64,000 nt of DNA from Acidobacteriaceae bacterium KBS 83 (GCA_000381585.1 KB906734.1:186001-250000); one strand, 5' to 3'; shown: positions 1 to 8,623, counted from the stretch's first letter. Notes: generated from the sequence alone by a model not told the origin. Translations and numbers: made by a program.

Positions 1-185
1 CGTCCATCGTGAAAAGAGAGCGACTTAATTACTTCTTTGTCGCTGGTGTTCGGAAAATATGAAATGCTCATCGCCTTTTGCTTCAGAGTCTCGGGAGCAT
101 CGCCCCAGAAAAACACGACCAAATTATGGATGATGAAAAACGAATTGGGAGGCTGGACGAAGATGTGATATTGCAGCTGAAGAGT
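1..185 (-). pseudogene. Continuation of the zinc-ribbon protein frame beyond an in-frame TAG (partial at window edge)
   Basis: The reverse strand downstream of the TAG at 186-188 stays open in the same frame for about 61 codons to the window edge. The translation looks like real protein: QYHIFVQPPNSFFIIHNLVV, then a hydrophobic and polar mix with FFWGDAPETLKQKAMSI. Composition does not suggest random read-through. I read this as the C-terminal part of the gene at 186-974, separated from it by one nonsense codon. The true end lies outside the window. It could instead be a separate gene lacking a visible start. Confidence 0.5.
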
Positions 186-974
186 CTACGGCAGTGGCGA
201 TTCTGGCAGTAACATCAACACCACAGAATTCCCGGTATTGCCTGAGCGGGGAATAACTATGGAGTCGGATTTGATAAACGGATCAAGTTGGAAGAGAACA
301 GTTTTGTGCGTGCTGAAGACCTGTCTGACGAAATTTTCAGAGTTCGAAATTACCTTCTGCTGGGCTGCGAGATCGGAAGTGGCCTTTGTTAGCTGGGATC
401 TCATGGCATCAAATTGCGGTTGCAATTTATCAACTGCCTCCAGTTGAGATTGAGACGCGGCGACCTCGTTACGCAATGAAGATGCGTCATGCGCCATTTG
501 CGAACGCGTGCGTTCAGTATCTTTTGCTAAGTCACTTGACAGCCGAGATGCCTTCTCCGATGACGTCTGATTAGCGGCAATTGCTTTTTCCGCAGCTTCC
601 TGAATATCAGAGACGGCGCGAGCGGACGTGTTGCTGAGATCTTTGCTCGTTGTGTCTGCGATCTCGGAGACAGTTCTCTTCGCGCTACTGACCCCTGACC
701 AAAAATCTGATGCCTTCCATATCACTCCTCCTCCGACAATTGCCACAAGAACGGCAGCGATTGCCAGAACCGTCTTTACCCATCCCCATGCTTTCTCGAA
801 TACTTTGATCGCGCTCTCGGTCTCCAAGATGTCGCGATCGCGTACTGCGACGGAAATCGACTGTTCCACCTCTTTGGCGATGAAATCTTTGAGCAATAGA
901 GGCGCTCCGCACATTCCGCAAAAGTGCTGCGATGTCGGATTTTCGCTGTCGCATCTAAGGCATCGTGTCGTCAT
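186..974 (-). CDS. Zinc-ribbon, single-pass membrane protein with long coiled coil
   Basis: A 262-residue protein of unknown function. The N-terminus carries a zinc ribbon with CxxC pairs at about residues 5/8 and 19/22 (CLRC and CGMC). One membrane segment lies at about residues 66-86, followed by a long Ala/Ser/Lys-rich region (about 95-205) with coiled-coil character. The ATG at 974 is preferred over an upstream TTG at 983; neither has a clear ribosome binding site. The last codon before TAG is followed by 61 further sense codons in the same frame, so the product may be truncated. By topology the zinc ribbon would be cytoplasmic and the coiled coil outside, or the reverse; the sequence does not decide. 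It lies downstream of nrdJ on the same strand, separated by a large hairpin. Confidence 0.7.
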   Translation of the reverse strand: MTTRCLRCDSENPTSQHFCGMCGAPLLLKDFIAKEVEQSISVAVRDRDILETESAIKVFEKAWGWVKTVLAIAAVLVAIVGGGVIWKASDFWSGVSSAKRTVSEIADTTSKDLSNTSARAVSDIQEAAEKAIAANQTSSEKASRLSSDLAKDTERTRSQMAHDASSLRNEVAASQSQLEAVDKLQPQFDAMRSQLTKATSDLAAQQKVISNSENFVRQVFSTHKTVLFQLDPFIKSDSIVIPRSGNTGNSVVLMLLPESPLP

Positions 975-1040
975 GCGTCGCAAGTATCAGAGCTTGCAGA
1001 ATTTGCTCGCGCCGAAATTGCGTTCGCCGCTAAGCCCGTT

Positions 1041-1083
1041 CCGCCCGGACGGCGAGTCCCGCTCGCTCTCGCCGTCCAGGCGG
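1041..1083. terminator. Large hairpin after nrdJ
   Basis: The 16-base arms 1041-1056 and 1068-1083 pair except at one position, around an 11-base loop. The element sits 11 bases beyond the nrdJ stop and before the zinc-ribbon gene. On the minus strand no T-tract follows; on the plus strand TTTATTT follows. It may end nrdJ transcription or protect the 3' end. Confidence 0.5.
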
Positions 1084-1093
1084 AGTTTATTTC

Positions 1094-4000
1094 TCAGCTG
1101 CAGCCGCTCGTGCTTCCGCAGCTCATGCAACGGTAGCAGCTACCGTTACGAACCATGATGGCGCCGCAGGTGTGGCATGACGGGGCGTCGCCCATGTCGT
1201 AGAGGTCTTTCATGGCGTTGGCGACGTGGACGGCTGGCTTCGCGCCTTCGATCGAAGTCGGTGCGGCGAGAGCGCTCGCGGCGGTGAGGTCTCCGATGAC
1301 ACCTTCGACGGGGACGCTCGAGGGCAGGGGCATGCTCGCTGCGCTCGCGGCGCCGGCCATGTTGAAGAGGGAGAGCTGGTGTCCGGAGAGGAAGCGGAGC
1401 TGGAGCCAGCGGAAGATGTAGTCCATGATGCTCTTCGCGTAGCCGATCTGCTCGTTGCCGGTCCATCCGGAGGGTTCGAAGCGGGTGTGGGCGAATTTTT
1501 CGACGAGGACCTTGAGGGGTACGCCGTGCTGGAGGGCGAGGGAGACGGCGGTGGCGAAGGAGTCCATGAGTCCGGAGACGGTGGAGCCTTCCTTGGCCAT
1601 GCGGATGAAGATTTCGCCGGGCTCGCCGGAGGGGTAGAGGCCGACGGTGATGTAGCCCTCGTGTCCGGCGAGGGAGAACTTGTGGGTGAGGGAGGCGCGC
1701 TCCTCGGGGAGGCGGTGACGAATTGCTTTCGGGGGGCGCTGCTGATCGGACAAATCAGGGACGACAGCGGCGAGGTCGAGCGTCGCGGCCGGTGCAGGCA
1801 CAGCGGGAGTGCCGACAGCCTTGGTGATCGCGGCTTCGAAGGCTGCTGCGGCGGCGGCGATGGATTTGGCGGAGACTTCGAGTCGGTCGGAGACCTTGTG
1901 GGTGAGGGAGGCTTCGAGGGTCTTGAGGTCGGCGGCGAATTCGGCGGAGCGGGTGTCGACACCGGCGGCGAGCGAGGTGAGGACACGGTCGGCGGCGGCG
2001 GCGAGTAATGGATCGCTGGGGAGGGCTTTCTTCTTTTCGTCGTTGGAGGTGTTGAGGACCTGGACACCTTTGGATCCGTCGCGGTAGATGGCGACGGCTT
2101 TGAGGCCGAGGCGCCAGGCTTCGACGTAGGTCTCGGCGATGTCGTCGATGGTGCACTCGTGGGGGAGGTTGACGGTCTTCGAGATGGCGCCGGAGAGGAA
2201 GGGCTGGGTGGCGGCCATCATCTTGAGGTGGCCGAGGTAGTGGATGGAGCGGGTGCCCTTGGCGGGCTTGAAGGAGCAGTCGAAGACGGCGAGGTGCTCG
2301 GGCTTGATGTGGGGAGCGCCTTCGATGGTGCCGGTGGCGTCGATGTAGGAGACGATGGCCTGGACGTCGGCATCGGAGTAGCCGAGCTTGAAGAGGGCGC
2401 CGGGGACGGTGTTGTTGACGATCTTGATCATGCCGCCGCCGACGAGCTTCTTGTACTTGACGAGGGCGAGGTCAGGCTCGATGCCGGTGGTGTCGCAATC
2501 CATCATGAAGCCGATGGTGCCGGTGGGGGCGAGGACGGTGACCTGGGAGTTGCGGTAGCCGTACTTCTCGCCGTGGGCGAGGGCCTGGTCCCAGCAGTCC
2601 TTTGAGGCATCGATGAGGGCTTCGAGCTGCGGGGTGATAAAGGGCTCGGCTGAAGCTTTGGAGCGAGCGATCTTGTTGACCTCGGCGCGATGCATGCGGA
2701 TGACGTCGAGGAAGGGCTCACGGTTGGAGTAGAAGCCGGGGCAGGCTCCGCCCTTGGCTTCGCTGCCCTGATTGAGCGGGGTGGCGGCGGCGAGAGGACG
2801 TGCGGTCTCGGCGATGCGGGCGGACTGGAGGTAGGCCTGGCCGCAAAGGATGGCGGTGAGGGTGGCGGCGAAGTCGCGACCGGCGTCGGAGTCGTAGGGC
2901 AGGCCGAAGTTCATGAGCAGCGCGCCGAGGTTGGCGTAGCCGAGGCCGAGCGGGCGGTAGTCGTGCGAGTTGCGGGAGATGCGCTCGGTGGGGTAGCCGG
3001 AGTTGTCGACGAGGATCTCCATCGCGGTGAGCACGACGTCGATGGCGTCACGGTAGGCCTGGATGTCAAAGGTGCCTGTCGGGGCGACGAACTTCATCAG
3101 GTTGAAGCTAGCGAGGTTGCAGGCGGAGTTGTCGAGGAACATGTACTCCGAGCAGGGATTGGACGCGTTGATGCGGCCGGTGTTCTTGGAGGTGTGCCAG
3201 CGGTTGATGGTGGTGTCGTACTGCATGCCGGGATCGCCGCACTGCCAGGTGGCTTCGGCGATCTTGTGCATGAGGTCGCGGGCCTTGTAGGTCTTGACGG
3301 CCGCGCCGTCCTTGACGGTGCGGGTGGTGAACTCGCCGTCGTTCTCCCAGGCCTGCATGAACTCATCGGTGACACGGACGGAGTTGTTGGCGTTCTGGAA
3401 GAAGATGGAGGAGAAGGCCTCGGAGTCGGGACCGGAGCCGTCGTAGCCGGCCGCGATGAGGGTGTGGGCCTTGGCTTCTTCCTTGGCTTTGCACTCGATG
3501 AAGTCGACGATGTCGGGATGGTCGACATTAAGGATGACCATCTTGGCGGCGCGGCGGGTCTTGCCGCCGGACTTGATGACGCCGGCAAAGGCGTCAAAGC
3601 CGCGCATGAAGCTCAGCGGGCCGGAGGCGGTGCCGCCGCCGGAGAGCAGTTCGGACGAGCCGCGAATGGGCGAGAGATTGGTGCCGGTGCCTGAGCCCCA
3701 CTTGAAGAGCATGCCCTCGGTCTTGGCGAGGGTGAGGATGGAGTCGAGCGAGTCGTCGACGGAGTTGATGAAGCAGGCGGAGCACTGCGGGTTGCGATAG
3801 CCGGTGGTGGAGAAGATGACCTCGCGCGTCTTGGGGTCCCAGTGCCAGTTCTGCGCATCGGAGTTGGGCTCGAGGCGATCGCAGCCGACGTTGAACCAGA
3901 CGGGCGAGTTGAAGGCGACCTTCTGCTGGACGAGGAGGTGGGTGAGGTCATCGTGGAAGGCGGCGGCGTCCTCATCGGAAGCGAAGTAGCCGCCCTTCTT

Positions 4001-4336
4001 CCCCCACTCTGCGATGGTCTCGGCGACGCGACCGACGAGGGCGCGGACACCAGTCTCGCGCTCGGGGGTGCCGGTCTGGCCGTGGAGGTACTTGGAGGCG
4101 ACGATGTTGGTCGCGGTCATGGACCAGTCGACGGGGACCTCGACGTCCTTCTGCTCAAAGATGACCTTGCCGCTCATGTCATTGATGGCGGCGGTGCGGC
4201 GCTCCCACTGGACCTCGTCGTAGGGCGAGACGCCGGCTTTGGAGAACTTGCGTGTGAACTTGAGGCCGGAGGCGGAAGTGGCCCTGGCGGCGGTGGAGGT
4301 GGGGGTCTTTGCTGCGGTTTGTGTGGTCTCGGCCAT
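1094..4336 (-). CDS. nrdJ: Adenosylcobalamin-dependent ribonucleoside-diphosphate reductase (class II)
   Basis: Makes deoxyribonucleotides from ribonucleotides using a cobalamin-derived thiyl radical, in the cytoplasm and without need of oxygen. The 1080-residue protein has the class II signatures: TTGYRNPQCSACFINSVDDS near the N-terminal third, FKWGSGTGTNLSPIRGSSE, and the active-site loop NPCSEYMFLDNSACNLASF near residue 395. The C-terminus ends in a Cys-rich redox/zinc tail (CHTCG, CYRCMSCG, GCS) typical of the long bacterial NrdJ family. The start at 4336 is chosen because AGGAGG lies six bases upstream of the ATG; the frame is open for 59 more codons upstream but these look non-coding. 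No NrdR-like box was recognised upstream. The length fits the family. Confidence 0.96.
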   Translation of the reverse strand: MAETTQTAAKTPTSTAARATSASGLKFTRKFSKAGVSPYDEVQWERRTAAINDMSGKVIFEQKDVEVPVDWSMTATNIVASKYLHGQTGTPERETGVRALVGRVAETIAEWGKKGGYFASDEDAAAFHDDLTHLLVQQKVAFNSPVWFNVGCDRLEPNSDAQNWHWDPKTREVIFSTTGYRNPQCSACFINSVDDSLDSILTLAKTEGMLFKWGSGTGTNLSPIRGSSELLSGGGTASGPLSFMRGFDAFAGVIKSGGKTRRAAKMVILNVDHPDIVDFIECKAKEEAKAHTLIAAGYDGSGPDSEAFSSIFFQNANNSVRVTDEFMQAWENDGEFTTRTVKDGAAVKTYKARDLMHKIAEATWQCGDPGMQYDTTINRWHTSKNTGRINASNPCSEYMFLDNSACNLASFNLMKFVAPTGTFDIQAYRDAIDVVLTAMEILVDNSGYPTERISRNSHDYRPLGLGYANLGALLMNFGLPYDSDAGRDFAATLTAILCGQAYLQSARIAETARPLAAATPLNQGSEAKGGACPGFYSNREPFLDVIRMHRAEVNKIARSKASAEPFITPQLEALIDASKDCWDQALAHGEKYGYRNSQVTVLAPTGTIGFMMDCDTTGIEPDLALVKYKKLVGGGMIKIVNNTVPGALFKLGYSDADVQAIVSYIDATGTIEGAPHIKPEHLAVFDCSFKPAKGTRSIHYLGHLKMMAATQPFLSGAISKTVNLPHECTIDDIAETYVEAWRLGLKAVAIYRDGSKGVQVLNTSNDEKKKALPSDPLLAAAADRVLTSLAAGVDTRSAEFAADLKTLEASLTHKVSDRLEVSAKSIAAAAAAFEAAITKAVGTPAVPAPAATLDLAAVVPDLSDQQRPPKAIRHRLPEERASLTHKFSLAGHEGYITVGLYPSGEPGEIFIRMAKEGSTVSGLMDSFATAVSLALQHGVPLKVLVEKFAHTRFEPSGWTGNEQIGYAKSIMDYIFRWLQLRFLSGHQLSLFNMAGAASAASMPLPSSVPVEGVIGDLTAASALAAPTSIEGAKPAVHVANAMKDLYDMGDAPSCHTCGAIMVRNGSCYRCMSCGSTSGCS

Positions 4337-4822
4337 TGGCGCCTCCTGAGAGTTCGAACGGATAGTTTCGGCGACCGTTGCCTGTCCAGCCCCGTCTGCA
4401 CGGGGGAGCCTAGGCGAGGCTGAGACAAGCGGCGGAGGTTGCGAGTTTTTTATGCGGAACGGGCCGGCCGGAGAGGCGTATTGCCATCGGGCTAGCTGCA
4501 CCGCAGATGGCAAAATAGCGCTGCTTATCGCCTCAAGTCAAGCGAGAACCACAACATCTAGTGTATTTGATGCAGATCGGTTGCTCCAGTCGCCAATCCC
4601 TTTATTTGGCCTGAGGAAAACGCCGAAGTCGCTGATTGGCGCGGATTTTGGGTGCTTCGGTGGGGTCGGGGGAGTGGATTCAGGGTATGCCGGATGGGGT
4701 TTGGTGCCAATGTGGGAAAGATGGGACGGAAGTGGATGGTGTGGAGAAGTGGGCGGGATCTTCCATCCGGACGGTAAGCCCTACGGCACCCATAATCAAG
4801 GTGACGCTACTCCTTCCCTCTC
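4337..4822. other. Intergenic region between nrdJ and a GNAT gene
   Basis: Holds the nrdJ leader. A six-bp hairpin (CCCCGT 4390-4395, ACGGGG 4400-4405) lies about 55 bases ahead of the nrdJ start. I found no recognisable cobalamin riboswitch B12 box by eye. Near 4747-4800 there is weak resemblance to the dispersed GC-rich repeats seen elsewhere (GATCTTCCATCCGG). No convincing gene. Confidence 0.5.
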
Positions 4823-5359
4823 ATGACACAACCTCTAGAAAAGCCGGCCGCGCACCTTGAGATCATCCCCGCGACCCTGGAGCAAGAACCGATCCTGGGG
4901 AACCTGCTGGAGTTGTACAGTCACGACTTCAGCGAACTCCAGGAGCTTTCGCTTGGGGAAGATGGCAGGTTTGGCTACAAACGCCTTCCGCTTTATTGGA
5001 GCGAACCGGCCCGATATCCGTTTCTTATCAGGATGAACGGCAAATGGGCAGGGTTGGTCTTTGTGAAGCGAGGTTCGGAAGTCTCTGGCCGTGAGGCGAT
5101 CTGGGATATGGCGGAGTTCTTTATTGTTCGTGCATACCGCAGGCGTGGAGTTGGAACGCAAACAGCGCATGAAATCTTCAGGCGTTTCCCGGGCCTGTGG
5201 GAAGTCCGCGTGGTGCCGTCAAATGTTCCCGCGTGCCACTTTTGGGCGCGTGCCATTTCGTCCTTTACTGGTGAGGCCATTAATCCTGCTCGCGTGGAGA
5301 ATACAAACCTCTGGGAGCTGTACTCATTTGAATCCAAGCCAGGCGCCGAGCTCCGATAG
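4823..5359 (+). CDS. GNAT-family N-acetyltransferase
   Basis: A 178-residue predicted acetyl-CoA-dependent acetyltransferase. The family core is visible: a beta strand (AEFFIVRAYRRRGVG) with the acetyl-CoA pyrophosphate-binding motif RRRGVG at about residues 111-116, followed by the helix TQTAHEIFRRFPGLWEVRV, and a C-terminal strand with NVPACHFWARA. Substrate cannot be read from sequence. A second, frameshifted GNAT gene lies just downstream on the same strand. Confidence 0.85.
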   Translation: MTQPLEKPAAHLEIIPATLEQEPILGNLLELYSHDFSELQELSLGEDGRFGYKRLPLYWSEPARYPFLIRMNGKWAGLVFVKRGSEVSGREAIWDMAEFFIVRAYRRRGVGTQTAHEIFRRFPGLWEVRVVPSNVPACHFWARAISSFTGEAINPARVENTNLWELYSFESKPGAELR

Positions 5360-5423
5360 CGTTGGCTTTGCCCTCCGGACTGGTTCGAAATGGATTGCTT
5401 CGCGAATGGATTGATGAACTCAC

Positions 5424-5973
5424 ATGGAGGTCAATGTGGAGGCTGGGCGCATTGCCCTGATGCCGCACAGGAAGAAGACGCGGCGCGATGACGAATTGCG
5501 TACTTTAAGCGCCGGGGATGCGGATCGCATTCTCGAATTGAACAATGAGCACGCCGTTGAGACTTCGTTGCTGGATCTATCTGCAGCGGAGCGCCTGCTG
5601 GCGATGTGTTTCTATGCCAAGGGCATTGGCCTAGGGGCGCGAGGATTTCTGCTGGCGCTGGACCAGGAAGCGGGCTTACGACAATTCCAACTTCCAGTGG
5701 TTCCGCAGCCGCTTCGAGCGTTTTGTGTATATCGACCGGATCATCATTGCGAAGGATGCACGTGCACGCGGTTTCGCGCGGCTTATGTACGAGGATTTGT
5801 TCGGGGAGGCGAAGGCCGCGGGTCATGTCCGCGCGGTGTGCGAGGTCAACATTGATCCACCCAACGAGGGCTCACTTGCCTTTCATCAATCGATGGGATT
5901 TCTTGCCCTTGCCGATGTCGGCCTGAAGGGCGGCAGCAAACGCGTGCGGTATCTCGTCAAAGAGTTGCGCTGA
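5424..5973 (+). pseudogene. GNAT-family acetyltransferase broken by a single-base frameshift
   Basis: Two overlapping frames together make one GNAT protein of about 180 residues. The first frame gives the N-terminal part (AGDADRILELNNEHAVETS to FLLALDQEA). The second gives YDNSNFQWFRSRFERF, YIDRIIIAKDARARGFARLM (acetyl-CoA site region) and the C-terminus ending VRYLVKELR. Removing one G from the GGG at 5672-5674 joins them without loss. The start may be 5424 or the ATG at 5460; neither has a strong ribosome site. It is either a real mutation or a base-calling error. Confidence 0.75.
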
Positions 5974-6491
5974 TGTCGACATTCATTATTGACGCGGAAT
6001 GAAGCGATCTGGTGCCGGACCTTGCGCTGGGTGTGGGCCGGAGGGCCCTATCGCTGTCGGGACGTGCCGCTTCCTCCTATCAAAACTTGTCAAATAATTA
6101 TCTTGTTTTCCGGCGCGGCACTGTGCAACATTACCAACCAGCAAATAACCGGCAACTAACCAGCCAGTCTGGGCCAGAGATATCGAAGATTTTCTAATTC
6201 ATCCCAGAGGTGAGTTAGAAAACTCGTCGAGCTATAAGCGATTGACATAGGCGGGCGCAGCCTCCCTTCATCTTGCGCAGAGGGCCAGAGCATCTCTTCA
6301 GCCGCGCGGCCTTGGACAGGCCCGGCCAGGCGATCTTTCCCTTCGGAGCAGCCCTCTTCAAGCTCTCCTAAATCGTGTTTCCCAGATCGTGCGTTCGGTC
6401 CTTCGTGGCGCTGCGCGCTCTTCCGGTGACCGTTGACCAGCCGCCAGCGCTGGGCCGGTCCGGCCTCCCTTTTACCTGGAGTTCCACGCAC
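5974..6491. other. Intergenic region with hairpin and leader of the secreted gene at 6492
   Basis: No convincing gene. A hairpin with 11-base arms (6190-6200 and 6212-6222, TTTTCTAATTC against GAGTTAGAAAA, one T.G pair) lies in the middle. An AT-rich stretch with TTGTCA near 6089 could be a promoter. The rest is a GC-rich leader of unknown role. Confidence 0.4.
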
Positions 6492-7205
6492 ATGAAGAAC
6501 TTCCCTCTCGCATTCCTGTTGCTTCTCGCCGCCCCCGCCATCGCCCAAACCTCGTCCGGCTACCTCGACCAGTCCGGCAGCTGGAAGTGGGAGCATGACA
6601 CCGGAACCCCCGGAAGCTCTACGGGGCAGCTCATCTTCGGTGTCGCCAGTCCGTCGGTGGATGGTGCGGCAACGGAGTTTCTCGTCTCCTATTCTCAGTA
6701 CGGTGGCGAACGCTTTCATACGGTGTTCGGCAATGACACGGTTGCTACCAGCTTCATCTACGACACCTATGTTTATCTTGTGAATCCGACGCAGGTACAA
6801 AACCTGGAGCTGGATATGGACCAGGTGACGGCGAACGGAGAAACCATCATTTTCGGGACGCAGTGCTCCAGCGTCTCGGGCACGTGGGAGTACACCTATG
6901 CGTCCGGTGGCCATGCGCACTGGAAGCCGTCAAACATCGCCTGCAACCCGCAGAACTGGGCGCCCAATAAGTGGCACCATATCCAGATCCAGGCGCACCG
7001 TGTCGGGGATGTTGTCACTTACGACTGGGTGAAATTGGACAACGCCAGAGCGCGCCCATTCAAGAACGCCACCGTGCCCTCCGGTCTTTTTCTTGGCTGG
7101 ATGCCCCCCGGAGTCCTGCTCATCAACTTCCAGGTCGACGGCGCATATTCGAGCAGCGGCACGATTCAGGGCTACTTCGACAAGCTGCAAGTCTGGCGCT
7201 GGTAG
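6492..7205 (+). CDS. Secreted protein, putative lectin/jelly-roll-like domain
   Basis: A 237-residue exported protein. A signal peptide is clear (MKNFPLAFLLLLAAPAIAQ), which fixes the start at 6492. The rest is one domain closely related to the C-terminal half of the protein at 9455-10546. Shared blocks include GGERF/GGERW, DTYVYLVNP/DTYVFLPNP, LELDMDQ/LELDINQ with ANGET, a TQC cysteine, KWHHIQI/VWHHIQI, and a C-terminal aromatic KLQVWRW/KLTIYRW. The beta-rich pattern suggests a concanavalin-like or carbohydrate-binding fold, which is inference. Function is unknown; secretion suggests glycan binding or an extracellular role. Confidence 0.8.
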   Translation: MKNFPLAFLLLLAAPAIAQTSSGYLDQSGSWKWEHDTGTPGSSTGQLIFGVASPSVDGAATEFLVSYSQYGGERFHTVFGNDTVATSFIYDTYVYLVNPTQVQNLELDMDQVTANGETIIFGTQCSSVSGTWEYTYASGGHAHWKPSNIACNPQNWAPNKWHHIQIQAHRVGDVVTYDWVKLDNARARPFKNATVPSGLFLGWMPPGVLLINFQVDGAYSSSGTIQGYFDKLQVWRW

Positions 7206-7679
7206 AGGGCTTTTCTCGGCTTCGGGACTGGATTGACGGTCCTCAAATCAGGAGATGTGGGCACCGGCACGCTCCTCACCTCGCGCTAGCGAATGATCTG
7301 GCAGTCTCTGAAGTCTTTTTTGACGGTCGACAGTGCTGAGCGAATCGTTTCTTTGCTTATTCTGCTGGCTTGTTGCGGGATTGTCTCAAGACAGATTCAA
7401 ACCACGTTGCGGAATTTTGCGAGGGAGACGTCAGAGATCCACCGACAGAGCATGGGCAAGGTCCGCTGGTAAGGAGGGGCCCGGTGGGCCGGTCTCCCTC
7501 CTCCCCCGAATCAGGTCGCCGACCCACCGCGCGTGGACGCGCGTTCATTGGGTTGCTGTATAGAAACAATTGGGTTGTCCGATACAGAGCGGTGCCTTTC
7601 ACAACGTTAAAAGGCACGCCCTAATTCCTTCCCCTTTCGGAACTCTCGCCGCCGCCATGCGAGATCACAGGGCAACCTG

Positions 7680-7775
7680 CGCCGCCGCATATGCGGTTCT
7701 TCTTCCAGCCGGGTGATAGAGGTCATCGGGTGCCCCCGATGAGATTGAGGCGTTGCGCACGTGAAGGTATGTAAC
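7680..7775 (-). pseudogene. Remnant of a second M15-peptidase gene
   Basis: DNA here resembles the 3' part of the peptidase gene at 8624-9217. CATATGCGGTTCTTC occurs at 7688-7702 and 8726-8740; AGGTCATC follows 32 bases later in both. GCACGTGA follows at 7757 and 8818, 23 bases closer in the remnant. On the reverse strand both encode EEPHM. The rest has diverged. I infer an old duplicated copy that has decayed. Confidence 0.45.
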
Positions 7776-7880
7776 TCCCGAGATGCAAAATTCTGCATAT
7801 CTTTACCTCTGCGTTTCCGCACTTGCGGCACTCGCTCGCCGACTAGATCGATGCGAAGTTTCCGAGCGATGCTTCGCATC

Positions 7881-7943
7881 GTGACAAGTTCTTTTCCGTG
7901 ACATTTTCACTTTCGGTGTGACAGGTTAATTATTGATGTGACA
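7881..7943 (+). repeat. Four GTGACA direct repeats at 17-20 bp spacing
   Basis: GTGACA occurs at 7881-7886, 7898-7903, 7918-7923 and 7938-7943, all in one orientation, with steps of 17, 20 and 20 bases and AT-rich spacers. Such phased short repeats are typical of protein-binding arrays: iterons, operators, or transposase (TnsB/TniA-type) end sites. No transposase or replication gene is visible nearby. Confidence 0.6.
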
Positions 7944-8038
7944 ATTTCTTTTCGACTTAGTTCCGAAGTGGGAAATATAGGCGGTGGTTGAATATTGTGG
8001 ATTGTGAGGCGATTAAATGACGAGCTAAACTCGGCGCC

Positions 8039-8488
8039 ATGAAGATGACAGAACTCTCGCAAGAGGCGTCCGTTTCGACAGCGGAGACTTCCGTTTCGGT
8101 AAAGGACCATGTCGATGGAACTCTCGCCGGACTCTCCGGCGAGCTATTCGTGGCGGCAGAACTTTCGAAACGTGGCTTTCAAGTTTTGATCACCTTTGGA
8201 AACCCGAAAGAGATAGATCTTATCGCCCACAACTTTGAGACGAAACAGAAATTCGCCGTTCAAGTGAAGACGTTGCGGGCGAAAGGCCATTTTCCCGTTC
8301 GCAAGTTGGAGGATGGTCAGATCTGTGTCTTCGTTCTACTGAATGAGCCCAATGAGTCTGTTCAGTATTTCATTGCACGAGCTGAAGATCTCAAGAGCAA
8401 GCACGATCTACAACACCCTGAGTTTCAGGGGATCGACTGGAAAGCGCTCGCTGGATTCAAGGAAGCCTGGCATACATTCGACTGCTGA
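8039..8488 (+). CDS. PD-(D/E)XK nuclease-like protein
   Basis: A 149-residue protein with the restriction-endonuclease-like core. An early Glu lies in LAGLSGELFVAAELSKRGF (about residues 31-50), then EIDLIAHN provides the Asp, and VQVKTLR provides the (E/Q)xK element in the strand that follows. This order E - D - QxK matches small PD-(D/E)XK proteins (Holliday-junction-resolvase-like or DUF4365-like), where Gln can replace Glu. Whether it is catalytic is uncertain. The C-terminal part is probably helical. It stands alone, preceded by the GTGACA array. An ATG at 8045 is an alternative start. Confidence 0.65.
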   Translation: MKMTELSQEASVSTAETSVSVKDHVDGTLAGLSGELFVAAELSKRGFQVLITFGNPKEIDLIAHNFETKQKFAVQVKTLRAKGHFPVRKLEDGQICVFVLLNEPNESVQYFIARAEDLKSKHDLQHPEFQGIDWKALAGFKEAWHTFDC

Positions 8489-8623
8489 ATCACAAAGAGG
8501 GTCGGGAAGGATCTGCACGGATTCGTTCCCGACACAGAGATCTGGGGCGCCGGCCCTCTTCCACATCTCGAATGCGTGATGCAGAAGACGCGCTTCTCTC
8601 ATTCCACCTGGATCCGCAGCAGG

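Larger units (their letters stand above)
7206..8038. other. Gene-poor region with peptidase remnant and GTGACA repeats
   Basis: No intact gene is convincing here. It contains the decayed M15 peptidase fragment near 7688-7770 and four GTGACA direct repeats at 7881-7943. A weak promoter-like pair (TTGAAT, then GATTAA after 17 bases) lies just before the gene at 8039. Base composition is more AT-rich than the flanks from about 7880 to 8040. Confidence 0.5.

Noticed and set aside
1226-2605. Long open frames on the plus strand opposite nrdJ, and similar frames opposite other genes (for example 2690-3694)
   Set aside because: They are Gly/Ala/Asp-rich or Arg/Pro-rich mirror frames of a GC-rich gene with strong codon bias; no start signals and no recognisable domains.
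4337-4822. Cobalamin riboswitch ahead of nrdJ
   Set aside because: No B12 box or recognisable conserved core was found by eye; only a six-bp hairpin is present.
7370-7624. Small plus-strand gene of 84 codons
   Set aside because: No ribosome site, no domain, Arg/Pro-rich composition; region overlaps remnant DNA.
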